The notes: generated by a model from the letters alone, not told the origin. A stretch of DNA of 64,000 nt from CBDBND01 sp965207985 (GCA_965207985.1 CBDBND010000013.1:62001-126000); one strand, 5' to 3'; shown: positions 45,814-55,259, numbered from the stretch's first letter. Made by a program: numbers and translations.

Positions 45814-47277
45814 TCATCCGACCGCTTCAAGAATCTCGAAGGCTACACGTTCGCCCGACTCCATCGCTGATTCCATTCCTACCTCTAACCTTCTGGTGTG
45901 CTCGCCAGCGATGTGCATGCGATGATGTGGCGCAATCATGCTTTGTCCAAATTCCGTAACAGTTCCGGCATCCATACTATGACTGCACCCCAAGTTGAAT
46001 GACGCTTTTCTCCAGGAGTGCATGCCGGTTACCGCAAGCTTTCCTTTTGTGGACGGCCGTATCCGTTCGATTTCTCTAATCACGAAGTCTGCACGGTCCT
46101 GCGGCGAAAATTGATCCATGCGATCTGCAGATTTCCCAACGACGACGACCGACAAACGGCTCTCTAGTTGTCCGTCAGGCGATAAGGGTACCCGAATCAT
46201 ATCGAGCGTATCATCAGTCCATACGGATGGGGCAAAGCCATCTTGTTCCCAGAATGGCTCTCCGCTTAGGCTGAGATAAACCTGTGAATTATTGCGGTAG
46301 GGCATATGGTTGACGGCTTTGAATTGACCACCGATAAACCCTGGATTGACTTCTATGCTGCGCAACGCAGGGAATGGTATTGCTGAAATGATATGCTTTG
46401 CCGCGTACCGCGTGCCATCGATACACACGACATCAACACCAGATTTATCCATATTTATACGGGCCACGACCTTGTTCGTGCGCACGTTATCTCCAAGGGT
46501 GGCTGCCGTCGCTTCTGGCAAACGTGAAGTGCCGCCTTCAACTCTATAACTGAGTGGGGCGGCTATTTCGTAGCCGGACCCTGTCGCTTCAGCTTCACCA
46601 CCTTCAAAGAAAGCTCGGGCACGTGTCGCATCTTGGATGTAGCGTAATGCGGATACCCGCCAAATATCTTCGCCAATCGAGTTCTCGCCAATCATTCTTA
46701 TGGCTTCAGGCGATGCCCCGACGGATTGCAGCCAGGCGCCATAGGAAATGTCATATTGAAGCCCTTCTTTTTCGACCCAGGCATCTAATTCCCTAAGTGG
46801 ATTGAAATTGATCATGTAATGAGATTTTAAGGCTGACGGCTGAATGGCACGTTCTGGCCCAACGGTTTTGTTCAGCGGAGAAGTCTCCCAATCTTCGGCG
46901 CTCACAAGTTGTCCGCCGATTGAGAATGCAAACGGGGCGTTTCTATTTGATCCCGCGAATAGCCTGATGCAAAGGCGCTCAGCCATGTCGAGAATACGTG
47001 CATAGAACGGTGCGATTTGGTTGGCCCCAAGCTCTGGCCGACCATCGATATGATCACCAGTGAATGCCCGTCCGCCTATTCTGTCCGATGCCTCTAAGAC
47101 AGTTACATTGGCCCCTTCATCAGCCAGGATCATCGCAGCATTTAGGCCCGAAAACCCAGCGCCAATAACGATCACGTCGCTTTGTTCGGCGGCAAGAATA
47201 GCCCGTGGCTTGCTTGAAAGTGCCAGTGCAGCACCACCTATAGACATGGCCGTGCGGCGTGAAAATTTAAGCGTCAT
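45814..47277 (-). CDS. Tat-signal FAD-dependent amine oxidase-like protein
   Basis: The N-terminus has a twin-arginine signal (KFSRRTAMSIGGAALALS), then the FAD dinucleotide motif VIVIGAGFSGLNAAMILADE and the GG doublet RIGGRAF. The C-terminus has an HIAGEHT motif, as in the monoamine oxidase family. The length of 487 aa is typical. It probably oxidises an amine or alcohol in the periplasm; the substrate is not known. It lies upstream of the small protein-methyltransferase pair; a fragment of a second copy is at 58051. Confidence 0.85.
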   Translation of the reverse strand: MTLKFSRRTAMSIGGAALALSSKPRAILAAEQSDVIVIGAGFSGLNAAMILADEGANVTVLEASDRIGGRAFTGDHIDGRPELGANQIAPFYARILDMAERLCIRLFAGSNRNAPFAFSIGGQLVSAEDWETSPLNKTVGPERAIQPSALKSHYMINFNPLRELDAWVEKEGLQYDISYGAWLQSVGASPEAIRMIGENSIGEDIWRVSALRYIQDATRARAFFEGGEAEATGSGYEIAAPLSYRVEGGTSRLPEATAATLGDNVRTNKVVARINMDKSGVDVVCIDGTRYAAKHIISAIPFPALRSIEVNPGFIGGQFKAVNHMPYRNNSQVYLSLSGEPFWEQDGFAPSVWTDDTLDMIRVPLSPDGQLESRLSVVVVGKSADRMDQFSPQDRADFVIREIERIRPSTKGKLAVTGMHSWRKASFNLGCSHSMDAGTVTEFGQSMIAPHHRMHIAGEHTRRLEVGMESAMESGERVAFEILEAVG

Positions 47278-47421
47278 TATAAGGCATCCAGGTCAGATAA
47301 AGTGAACGTAGAAGATTGGTTCCGCATTATGAATTCCATTCCCAGAGATGGCATCCTTGTTTCTCTAATCAACCAATCGACAGTTTCTATTAAGATGTGT
47401 CATCGGACTGTCATTGAATGG

Positions 47422-47730
47422 TCAGGGCCGGTCGATGGGTTCCGGCAAGGTTTCGATGGCGACGAGCCTTGAATCAGCGCTCTGCCAGCGAATTTTTCGG
47501 AGTTCGGTGTATTCCGGTGAGTCATAAAACGCGGCAATGGCATCCATATCCGGAAACTCAATGATGACCGTGCGGTGGGGCTGCCAATCCCCTTCGAGAA
47601 CTTTGATATCTCCGCCAAGTGCGACATAGCGCCCGCCAAATTTGTTAACGATGTCGGGATTGGCTGTGCGGTAATTGGCGTAGATATCCGGGTCCTTGAC
47701 GTCGATATCGGCAATCAGGAACGCAGGCAT
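47422..47730 (-). CDS. DUF1330 family protein
   Basis: From the ATG at 47730 (MPAFLIADIDVKDPD) the product is 102 residues and has the ferredoxin-like DUF1330 pattern: FGGRYVALGGD, EGDWQPHRTVIIEFPDMDAI and FYDSPEYTELRKIR. Function is unknown; the fold is a dimeric alpha/beta barrel. It is first in the minus-strand module that includes the FAD oxidase, the small protein and methyltransferase 1. Confidence 0.88.
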   Translation of the reverse strand: MPAFLIADIDVKDPDIYANYRTANPDIVNKFGGRYVALGGDIKVLEGDWQPHRTVIIEFPDMDAIAAFYDSPEYTELRKIRWQSADSRLVAIETLPEPIDRP

Positions 47731-47928
47731 AGTTGGCTCCTTTATGGGAAGAGTCTTTATCGATTTGAGCGGCAAACCATATGAATCTGACTGATGGTAT
47801 GTCTAATTGACAGGGCCAATCAATTGATCAGAACAACAATATTTAGATGCGATATTGAATCTGCTTAACTGTATTGCTGGTACGCCAGACTTGACGACAA
47901 ACTAGACAAGGCAATCGCGGGGCCGAAA

Positions 47929-48828
47929 ATGACGAAAGCTGCACACGACATGTTTCCAGGAGCCAACCATGACGAAGCATCCCGGCAATCATTCGTTCGG
48001 AGTTTTATGGGGCACCTGTATCAAAAGGTGATGCCCGGTAACGATGTTCTCTATGCGACTCGCATCGTACCACACTTTGAGAAGATACTTGGTCGGCGTC
48101 CTAAATCGCGCAAGGAAGTCAGAGAAGCCTTAGAAGCCGAACCCTACAATCAGATGTGGAGCTCGATGATGCGGACCAGCCAGGAAATGATGTACAATTC
48201 CGTACGCCCCAGCATTGAACGGCAAATGCCTGAACTTAAAGCGAGGGCAGACCGGCTGGACAAGGATTTGGGTTCGCTCACTTTGGATCCAAGTCTGGAG
48301 ATTCCCCGTTATCACACCGGCCGGGATATCCATTGCAAGCCGGGCGGGTACCACACTCGGGTCGAAGCCGGCGATTTCCTTGCGGGCGCGGAGTATGACC
48401 GCACACTCATGGTGTATTTTCAGGGCAAGACCGGGCCGCTGGCAGACGATATGGGCCTCTCACTGGCAACCTGGGTTAAAGAAACCTATCCTGACTTAAC
48501 GCCCCAGCGAATTTTGGATATGGGGTGTACGATTGGCCATAGCACCCTTCCTTATACTGACGTTTTTCCCTCCGCGGAGGTGCATGCCATAGACGTTGCT
48601 GCCCCTTGCGTGACCTATGCGCACCACCGCGCCAAGGCTTTGGGTAAATCCGTCCACTTCAGTCAGCAAAACGCCGAGAAGACCACGTTTGAAGACAATT
48701 CGTTTGATCTCATTGTGTCCCACATCTTGATGCATGAAACATCCCACCAAGCGCTTCGGAATATTTTTGCTGAGTGCCACCGTATACTGAGGCCTGGTGG
48801 CTTGGTCATTCATCTAGCAGGCTGCTGA
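47929..48828 (+). pseudogene. SAM-dependent methyltransferase (copy 2), N-terminal part, IS-interrupted
   Basis: The first 295 codons match the protein at 50079-51257 in layout: helical N-terminal region, HCKPGGYHTRVEAGDFLAGA, motif I ILDMGCTIGHSTLPYTD and LIVSHILMHETS. No signal peptide is present. The IS at 48818 interrupts after codon CAT (48811-48813), and the frame stops inside its terminal repeat. Removing the IS rejoins it with 49787-50056 to give about 384 residues. Confidence 0.93.
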
Positions 48829-49786
48829 AAAAGTCTTCCTTTTGAGGCTTTGGAATGATTCTTTCTCTTTGTTGATTGCATGGAGGAAGTAATGCGTGGA
48901 GGCGACGAGCGGACGACGACCGATCCCGACGCCCGGCTGTACCGCAAGGGGAATGGCCAGTCCTCGCGTATGGCCTTCATGGGCCACGTGTTAATGGAGA
49001 ACCGCAACGGGCTCCTGGTCGGGGCCTGCCTGACCCGGGCCACCGGCACGGCGGAACGCGAAGCCGCCCTGGCGCTTCTCGATGCCCATCGCCCGGGACG
49101 GCGGCGGATCACGCTGGGCGCGGACAAGGCCTATGACGTGGCGGCCTACGTCGAGGCCTTGCGGGCGCGTCGGATCACCCCGCACATCGCCCGCGACGAC
49201 CATGTAACCAAGACCGGCAAGCGGCGGCGCACCTCCATTGACGGCCGCACCATGCGCCATTCCGGCTACGCCGCCAGCCTGCGCATCCGCAAGCGCATCG
49301 AGGAGAGCTTCGGCTGGATCAAGACCACCGGCGGGCTGGCCAAGACCCGGCACAAGGGCATCAAAAGGGTCGGCTGGATGTTCGAACTGACCACCGCCGC
49401 CTACAACCTGGTCAGGCTCCCCAAGCTGCTGGCGGAGCCCGTGCCATGACGGCACCGGTGGCCTGCCAGCTGATCGGCCGGTGGCGGATCGTCGAGGCCA
49501 ACCTGTGGGACCGCGGCTATCTCGACCTCGACGGGCCCGCCGTGCTGGTCATTCGCGAAGATGGTCACGGCGAGATCGCCTTTGGCGCTCTGAACGCCAG
49601 CCTCGACCTGGAATACGGCCGATCCATCGTGTTCTTCACCTGGGCCGGCTTCGACGAGATGGACGAAGTCAACGGTTCAGGATCGGCCGAACTCCTCGAC
49701 GACGGATCGTTGGAGATTGAGTTCGCCTATCATCTCGGCGATAAGGCCACCCTCAAAGCCGAACCAGCCACTTTTTCAGCAGCCTG
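48818..49786 (+). mobile_element. IS5-family element, internally deleted, inserted in methyltransferase 2
   Basis: The 969 bp element has ends CAGGCTGCTGAAAAAGTC and, inverted, CAGGCTGCTGAAAAAGTG, flanked by CTAG (48814-48817 and 49787-49790). It encodes a shortened transposase and a passenger gene. The CTAR target matches the IS5 group. The transposase N-terminus is missing, so the element needs a full-length relative to move. Its ends are shared with the elements at 22429 and 27502. Confidence 0.93.
48880..49449 (+). pseudogene. IS5-family transposase lacking its N-terminal half
   Basis: The 189 residues begin with a short piece (MEEVMRGGDERTT), then TDPDARLYRKGNGQSS, GADKAYDVAAYVEAL and the C-terminal RKRIEESFGWIKTTGGLAK, which has the catalytic Glu. 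The second Asp (LGADKAYD) is present; the first catalytic Asp region upstream is deleted. Full-length relatives are roughly twice this size. The stop overlaps the passenger gene start (ATGA). Confidence 0.88.
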
Positions 49787-49790
49787 CTAG
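49446..49790 (+). CDS. IS passenger protein of unknown function
   Basis: A 114-residue acidic protein translationally coupled (ATGA) to the transposase. It starts TAPVACQLIGRWRIVEANLW and ends PATFSAAC. I recognise similar unannotated proteins beside IS5-type transposases in other bacteria, but no function. The last codons lie in the terminal repeat, and the TAG stop is made by the CTAG target duplication. A C-terminal piece of the same gene is kept in the element at 22429. Confidence 0.7.
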   Translation: MTAPVACQLIGRWRIVEANLWDRGYLDLDGPAVLVIREDGHGEIAFGALNASLDLEYGRSIVFFTWAGFDEMDEVNGSGSAELLDDGSLEIEFAYHLGDKATLKAEPATFSAAC

Positions 49791-50056
49791 ATGTCATCGG
49801 TGCGAAGGATGCATACGGCAAATACCTCGCCGAATGGAACGCTCACTACAACAATGAGCCGTATATGGGGAGTCTCCAGGATGAGGATTTTCCCACGTTA
49901 TTTGAAAATGCCGGTTTTCCGCCTGAGTCCTTCTTCATGAAACAGATTCCGAGTATTCACATGCCGCGGACAATGCCGGAAGTAGCGAAAGCCATGTCGA
50001 AGGGCGTGGTTCTGGGGATTGGTCACTACACAATTGTCGGTGCGCAGAAACCTTAG
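49787..50056 (+). pseudogene. SAM-dependent methyltransferase (copy 2), C-terminal part
   Basis: In frame from CTA at 49787, the 89 codons read LDVIGAKDAYGKYLAEWNAH and end in VGAQKP. They match the C-terminal region of the copy at 50079 (HNNEPYMGSL compared with NNHEPFIGKM). Together with 47929-48813 this gives the full methyltransferase. Confidence 0.92.
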
Positions 50057-50078
50057 GCAGCCTCAGGTGGCGCACGAT

Positions 50079-51257
50079 CTAGTCTGAAGTGGAGGATTTT
50101 CGAGCGCCAAAGATGTGACGCTCAGTACCAATCAGGTGAGCGTAATCTAGTGATCCCTTGTCGTTCTTTTGGAAATCGATAGGAACGAATTCAACAAAGC
50201 GTTCGTCTTCGCTGAAACCAGCCTCCGCTAGAACTTCATCCATGTCGAGCTCATTCATCTTGCCAATAAAAGGCTCGTGATTGTTCGTACTGTCCCAATC
50301 GGTCAGATACTGCTGTAACGGGGTTTTCTTGGAAAACGGCAGCATTTCAAGATGCGCAACGACACCACCCGGCTTTAGCAGCCTCCGGCACTCTTTCATG
50401 ATCCGTCTGATGGCTTTGTTGGACGTCTCGTGAATCATGATGTGGGACACGATGAGGTCAAAAGAAGCATCTTCGAAGTCTGTGTGTTCGGCATTTTGCT
50501 GCGAAAAGTGAATCGCTTTACCCATGCTCTCGGCTCTCGCAAACCCGTACCGTAGCAAGGGTGCACTAAGTTCTATGGCATGAATCTCGGCATCAGGAAA
50601 TTTGTCGCTATAGGGAAGAGTGCTGTGGCCGACCGAGCAGCCAATATCAAGTATGCGTTTTGGTTTTAGATCAGGGTATTGCCAGTCGATATATGTACTC
50701 AACATGACGCCAACATCGTCGTTATATTGCCCCATGCCGCCCATCATGTAGACATTAAGGCTTTGGTCATAGGCGGCGCCCGTCGATACGTCATTTTCAC
50801 AAAGCTCGGTATGATAACCGCCCGGCATAGTGTGGTTGTCCACCTTGGAACTGTAAGACGGTAAATCCATATCAGGATTCAATCTCAATGTGCTCTGCGC
50901 GCCGTTCGCGTGTGTGGCTTTAAATTTTTCGTTTAACGCCTCAGCTTGCCGGTCCACAGACCCAATAATCGCGTTCCACATCATCTCTTGGGTCGTCCGT
51001 AGAAGGGCAGCCCATGTTTGATGATAGGTATCGGTCTGCAAAGCGTCTTTTATTTCGCTTCGGTCTTGAGGTGGTCGGCCAAGGCGCTTTTCTAGGTCCG
51101 GTTTAATTCTCGCGTCGTAGATCTTTTTGTGTCCTGGAGTTAGCCTGGATGTGATCAATCGTCTCATATTGCGCACGAATCCCATGCGACCCGTCTCATC
51201 ATGGGTGAGGGACGGCAGCATGTCGTGTGGACCAGGCTTCAACGTTTCTTCAGGCAT
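50079..51257 (-). CDS. SAM-dependent methyltransferase (copy 3), cytoplasmic form
   Basis: This 392-residue protein has no signal peptide. The N-terminal helical domain has LRLNPDMDLPSYSSK and MPGGYHTELCENDVSTGAAY. The methyltransferase domain has motif I ILDIGCSVGHSTLPYSD, AIELSAPLLRYG and FDLIVSHIMIHETS. It is closest to the split copy at 47929, which is convergent with it, and more distantly related to the Tat-type copies. A diverged small helical protein starts 176 bp away on the other strand. The substrate is not known. Confidence 0.82.
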   Translation of the reverse strand: MPEETLKPGPHDMLPSLTHDETGRMGFVRNMRRLITSRLTPGHKKIYDARIKPDLEKRLGRPPQDRSEIKDALQTDTYHQTWAALLRTTQEMMWNAIIGSVDRQAEALNEKFKATHANGAQSTLRLNPDMDLPSYSSKVDNHTMPGGYHTELCENDVSTGAAYDQSLNVYMMGGMGQYNDDVGVMLSTYIDWQYPDLKPKRILDIGCSVGHSTLPYSDKFPDAEIHAIELSAPLLRYGFARAESMGKAIHFSQQNAEHTDFEDASFDLIVSHIMIHETSNKAIRRIMKECRRLLKPGGVVAHLEMLPFSKKTPLQQYLTDWDSTNNHEPFIGKMNELDMDEVLAEAGFSEDERFVEFVPIDFQKNDKGSLDYAHLIGTERHIFGARKSSTSD

Positions 51258-51433
51258 TTTGACTTACCGATCTATTAGTTAGCAGTGTGGCTTAACATTG
51301 ATGATAGGCGCTGGAGGGAGTCAAATAGAAACCACCTATTGGGATATAGCGCAAATCTGTTGGACTCTAGGTTCTACTTCCAGAAACTCCTAAACTAGCG
51401 GTCAGTGGCTCAGAATATGAGGAGACAAAACCG

Positions 51434-51787
51434 GTGACGGACCAAACAAGTGAACGGCCAAAGGTCGCAAAGGGAAAGAGACCCTATTTCTTCGAGGACC
51501 CGAACGTAGACAGATTGCTTGCGATTGTTATGGCTTTGGCAAGTGAGGTTTCAGTATTGCGCGACAGGCTGGATACTCATGAAAAGCTTTCTGATTCCGA
51601 AACGTGGGCGAGCACGGCCAATGTGGAGGCATTCGATATAACGAAGGACTTGGAAGTGGAGCGTGATACGTGGCGGGCAGAATACCTCGACAGAGTTTTA
51701 CGCATCGTGACGGAAGATTTAGAGCGGATGAAACGCGACGCACCTGATGAGGATTATGACGCCATAATGGAAGAAGTGACGTCATGA
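51434..51787 (+). CDS. Small helical protein, diverged paralogue of the 122-aa partner
   Basis: A 117-residue protein starting with GTG. It shares the layout of the 122-residue partners: YFFEDPNVDRLLAIVMALAS, then EVSVLRDRLDTHEKL, and a charged C-terminus (EVERDTWRAEYLDRVL). It is divergent from methyltransferase 3 and so shares a control region with it. No annotated family is recognised. Confidence 0.65.
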   Translation: MTDQTSERPKVAKGKRPYFFEDPNVDRLLAIVMALASEVSVLRDRLDTHEKLSDSETWASTANVEAFDITKDLEVERDTWRAEYLDRVLRIVTEDLERMKRDAPDEDYDAIMEEVTS

Positions 51788-52310
51788 AGCCGGTTCGCAA
51801 CTTTTACTGAGGGACCCCATTTTGTTTCCCGATATGAAAATACTTGAGGCCCACAAGAAATCGGTCAACTAAATGGCTGCGCAAGCGTTTGTTGTTTGCT
51901 AAGCATTAATATCTTTCCCAATACCGACACTTGTACATGCGGATGAGAAGCCAGTCTGGTTGGCGCGTTGGGCTGTGCCGCAGGAAAGCGCCGAATCACT
52001 CCGCAGTTCTACTTTCCCTGCCACTATGATCATGCTTGCCATATTCGACTAGTGGAAGGCGAATCTGACTCGAGTAAGAGAGAGTATGGTTCGGCAGCTT
52101 GTGTGTCGGAATTAAAATGATCTGCTGGGAATCATACTTTTTCAGATGGTTAGAGCGGTCGGTCGGGGTCCTCGAGTGGGCAATTATGACGCCGATTTTG
52201 GCGTCATTCGTTATGACGAGATCATTTTTTCAAAGAACTTTGGTATGAATTGAGTATATCCGCCTTGTTGAGTGGCGCATAATACGGTTTGATCAATCTG
52301 GACCAAGATT
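51788..52310. other. 523 bp intergenic region without a recognised gene
   Basis: No credible coding frame was seen on either strand. The only clear structure is the palindrome at 52186-52207. The region precedes the LysR regulator gene and probably holds its promoter. Confidence 0.6.
52186..52207 (+). promoter_or_regulatory. Perfect palindrome upstream of the LysR gene
   Basis: ATGACGCC, a 6-base spacer GATTTT, then GGCGTCAT. A further half-site-like TTATGACG follows within 10 bp, and a T-rich run 15 bp after that. It could be an operator, 104 bp upstream of the LysR start, or a terminator of an upstream transcript. Confidence 0.45.
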
Positions 52311-53237
52311 TTGGATTTACGCCAACTGAATTACCTGGTCACTTTGTCCGAAGAAAAGCATTTCGCTCGGGCCGCAGAAGCTTGTTGTGTCACGCAGCCG
52401 ACGCTTTCCTCTCGGATTCGACAGCTTGAAGATGAGTTTGGCGTGCCATTGGTGGTGCGCGACCAGCGCTATAGAGGTCTCACTAAGTTTGGTGACCGCG
52501 TCGTTAACTGGGCCAAGAACGTCCTTTCAGATTGCGATGCGTTGAAACATGACTTTTCCCGCATCAGTCAAGCTGGGGAGGGGTCAATTTCTGTAGGAAT
52601 CGTACCTTCAGCGTCACCGCTTGCGTCTCTTCTCCTCTCTTTTCTACGTCTCCAGGACGTCCCTGTGAACACGGATGTACAAACACTCGCAGCCGATGAG
52701 ATTACGCGGCGTGTTGCGGACGGTAATCTGGATATCGGGATTACCTATGTTTCGCCCACCGAAGGACAGGATCTCAGCGCCTATCCGTTGACGACAGAGT
52801 CGTACGTCGCACTGTCTTATGATGAAGTCGGTGAGCGTTTGCCTGAAACCATGACCTGGGCAGAATTGAACGATCGCGACCTATGTTTACCGTCTGAAAA
52901 TGTACCGGCTAGGTTGACTATAGAAGAGTGCCTAAGCAAGAACTGCACGAAACGGCACTCTGCAATCGAGACAGACTGCTGGCTCACCATGCTTCAAGCG
53001 GTTAGACGAAACGGCTTAATCGGTGTTGCGCCTAGTCATGTCATTGGAATCCTGACCATTCCGCTCGGCACTTCTATAAGTCCGCTGCCGGCACCGAGTG
53101 AGTCACTAGAGCTTGCGGCCCTTACAAATTCTAATAGTTCAAACGAACCGACCCTGGAGAGAGTTATAGCGGCTCTGCCACTCTTCAAAGATTTCTTTGT
53201 GTCCGAAGCGACGGCCTTCACCCCAATGGAACCGTGA
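52311..53237 (+). CDS. LysR-family transcriptional regulator
   Basis: The frame begins with TTG and reads DLRQLNYLVTLSEEKHFARA, a standard LysR winged helix-turn-helix, with TQPTLSSRIRQLEDEFGVPL as recognition and linker helices. The C-terminal effector domain follows (ISVGIVPSASPLASLLLSF, DIGITYVSPTEG). The length of 308 aa is normal. As the only regulator in the island it probably controls the oxidative genes nearby; the inducer is unknown. Confidence 0.92.
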   Translation: MDLRQLNYLVTLSEEKHFARAAEACCVTQPTLSSRIRQLEDEFGVPLVVRDQRYRGLTKFGDRVVNWAKNVLSDCDALKHDFSRISQAGEGSISVGIVPSASPLASLLLSFLRLQDVPVNTDVQTLAADEITRRVADGNLDIGITYVSPTEGQDLSAYPLTTESYVALSYDEVGERLPETMTWAELNDRDLCLPSENVPARLTIEECLSKNCTKRHSAIETDCWLTMLQAVRRNGLIGVAPSHVIGILTIPLGTSISPLPAPSESLELAALTNSNSSNEPTLERVIAALPLFKDFFVSEATAFTPMEP

Positions 53238-53303
53238 GAGTTCAACTGGTGCGCTGAACGCCAGATGGCAACGAGCCATAATCGGATACAAGAAATCCCC
53301 GTT

Positions 53304-53461
53304 GCAGTAAGTATCCCAGTCAGCCTCTAAGTATCTGATGTATCACCGGCCATGGCCTTCGCCCAGTCTGCTGCGCGTGTTTCATCGATCGCGCCCATCT
53401 CGAAAATCGTATCGACAATGGCATAATCCATATACCCCAACCTGGCGATAGGCCGTATTGC
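53304..53461. repeat. 158 bp direct repeat, left copy (3' end of flavin reductase gene)
   Basis: This matches 55489-55646 with about three differences. On the minus strand it encodes the last ~45 residues of the flavin reductase at 55512 (ARLGYMDYAIVDTIFEMGAI). Here the rest of that gene is missing. The 2 kb between the repeats hold the dioxygenase, the VOC gene and a methyltransferase relic. Confidence 0.93.
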
Positions 53462-53532
53462 GTCGCTTTGGTAGGCTGGGAACATCTATTATGCCTTATG
53501 TGCACTGGGGATTGGAGGTTACAGAACCCAAC

Positions 53533-54267
53533 ATGAAGAAGAAAACTCTCACTCCGACTGCTCCATTCAAACTCATGCCAACATGCCCAGATCACAAAGT
53601 GTCGAGGCGTGAAGTCCTAAAAAAATCAATCGCGGTCGGAGCAGTAACCCTCGCGTCTCCCGCTCTCGCACAAGAAGACAAACGCTATGGGTTTGATCCG
53701 AATGGACCGATGCCGACACCTGATCAATTCCTAGGGCCCTTTTATCCGGTGAAAAAGCCTTCGGACGGGGGCGCCGATATGACCCGACTAGAAGGCAGGG
53801 AAGGGATAGCCCTGGGTGAGATCATCGAGGTTTCAGGAAGAGTTGTGAATCTGCATGGGGAGACTTGTCCGAATGTCGCCATGGAGATTTGGCAGCCCAA
53901 TGCAGCGGGACGGTACACGCACCCGAATGACCTCAATCCTGCGCCAATTGATCCAAACTTTGATGGGTACGCGACTTTGATCACAGATGAGGAAGGGCGA
54001 TACGGGTTTAGAACTGTTAAACCTGGCGCTTACCCGGTGGTGGACGATTACTGGCGCCCACCCCATATCCACTATCAACTAACGGGATCCTATGACCGTT
54101 TGGTTACTCAGATGTACTTCCCAAATGAGCCGCTGAACGATTTAGACCCTGTGCTCCAAGTGGCCTGGGCCAATGAGACGCTTATAGGTTTCTATTTGAG
54201 TCCTACATCTGAGACAGGGTCTAAGCCTAGACGTCTGGGCTGGGACATAGTGCTGATACGCGGCTAG
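53533..54267 (+). CDS. Tat-signal intradiol ring-cleavage dioxygenase-like protein
   Basis: From the ATG at 53533 the protein has a twin-arginine signal (VSRREVLKKSIAVGAVTLAS, cleavage after ALA). The dioxygenase domain resembles the protocatechuate 3,4-dioxygenase beta fold. Iron ligands are visible as Tyr in AGRYTHP, Tyr in DDYWRPPHIHY and the two His of HIH. The start is uncertain; an upstream frame is open from 53458 but overlaps the repeat. Such enzymes open catechol-like rings. An exported form is unusual but known. It precedes a VOC gene by 17 bp. Confidence 0.85.
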   Translation: MKKKTLTPTAPFKLMPTCPDHKVSRREVLKKSIAVGAVTLASPALAQEDKRYGFDPNGPMPTPDQFLGPFYPVKKPSDGGADMTRLEGREGIALGEIIEVSGRVVNLHGETCPNVAMEIWQPNAAGRYTHPNDLNPAPIDPNFDGYATLITDEEGRYGFRTVKPGAYPVVDDYWRPPHIHYQLTGSYDRLVTQMYFPNEPLNDLDPVLQVAWANETLIGFYLSPTSETGSKPRRLGWDIVLIRG

Positions 54268-54284
54268 ACGGACTGAAGTGACAG

Positions 54285-55259
54285 ATGGCAGATTCCTCAA
54301 CAGAATTAGGCTCGGGCTTCATCGAAATCGTTATATCCGTCGAGGAGATTGCAGGGCTACGAGATGCACTCACCCAGGTGGCCGGTTGGACCGCAACCGA
54401 CTTACCCGACGCGCCACCTGAACAATACACAGCATGGCACGTTCCAGCTGAGTGCACGCGCATTGAGCAGTATCTTCTGACAGCCGAAAACGATTCCACA
54501 GGCCATCTGCGATTGGTCAAATTCCATGGCACCAGTGGCGTTGTTATGCGGTCGTCTCAACGGACCTGGGATGTTGGGGGCATATTTGACGTCGATGTTT
54601 ACGTGAAAGATGTTGACCGCATTTACCGAGAGCTACAGAGAGCAGGATGGACGGCGTTTGGTGAACCTGTCGACTATTCCTGGGGCGGTTTCGAAGTACG
54701 GCAATCCTTGGCGCTCACACCGGATGGCGTTGCCTTCGGAATGCTTCAACCCTATGGCAAAATACTGATTGACCTGCCCGAGTACTCTAGCATGAGCCGC
54801 GCCTTTAACTCGGCGCAAATCGTCGAGGACTTTGACGAAAGCTTAGCCTTCTACACAGAAAAACTTGGTTGGAAACCGCTCGTCAACACTGTTGTGAAAG
54901 ATACCGAAGAGCCCGGCCGAGATGTCATGGGCATACCTATGCCTCTCGCCAAATCTGTTGAGCGGAGGGTCGCTATTTTGCATCCCCAAGGCACCAATGA
55001 GGGATCAGCCGAATTAATTGAGATGCGTGAAATTCAGGGTAGACATTTTGGTGACCGATGCATTGCGCCAAATGTTGGATATTTGACCGCACGCTTTCCA
55101 GTCGTCGACCTTGAGGCTTATGCTGAAGACTTAACTCGACGCGACGTGAAATTTTATTCGGACCCATCCGAATTCGTTGTCGAACCTTACGGCCTTGCAC
55201 AATGCCTGAGTGTAAGAACTCCCGATGGTGCAATAATGGAATTCTTCGAAATTAAATAG
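54285..55259 (+). CDS. Two-domain VOC (glyoxalase/bleomycin resistance superfamily) protein
   Basis: The 324-residue protein contains two VOC-type repeats, about 1-160 and 170-324. The second has FDESLAFYTEKLGWKPLVNT and ends RTPDGAIMEFFEIK, where the last Glu is a typical metal ligand. The family includes extradiol dioxygenases, isomerases and lyases. No signal peptide. It follows the dioxygenase in the same direction, so they are likely co-transcribed. Confidence 0.82.
   Translation: MADSSTELGSGFIEIVISVEEIAGLRDALTQVAGWTATDLPDAPPEQYTAWHVPAECTRIEQYLLTAENDSTGHLRLVKFHGTSGVVMRSSQRTWDVGGIFDVDVYVKDVDRIYRELQRAGWTAFGEPVDYSWGGFEVRQSLALTPDGVAFGMLQPYGKILIDLPEYSSMSRAFNSAQIVEDFDESLAFYTEKLGWKPLVNTVVKDTEEPGRDVMGIPMPLAKSVERRVAILHPQGTNEGSAELIEMREIQGRHFGDRCIAPNVGYLTARFPVVDLEAYAEDLTRRDVKFYSDPSEFVVEPYGLAQCLSVRTPDGAIMEFFEIK

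Noticed and set aside
48991..49455. Minus-strand frame across the IS5-type transposase
   Set aside because: A G+C-rich antisense shadow of the transposase gene with no independent support.
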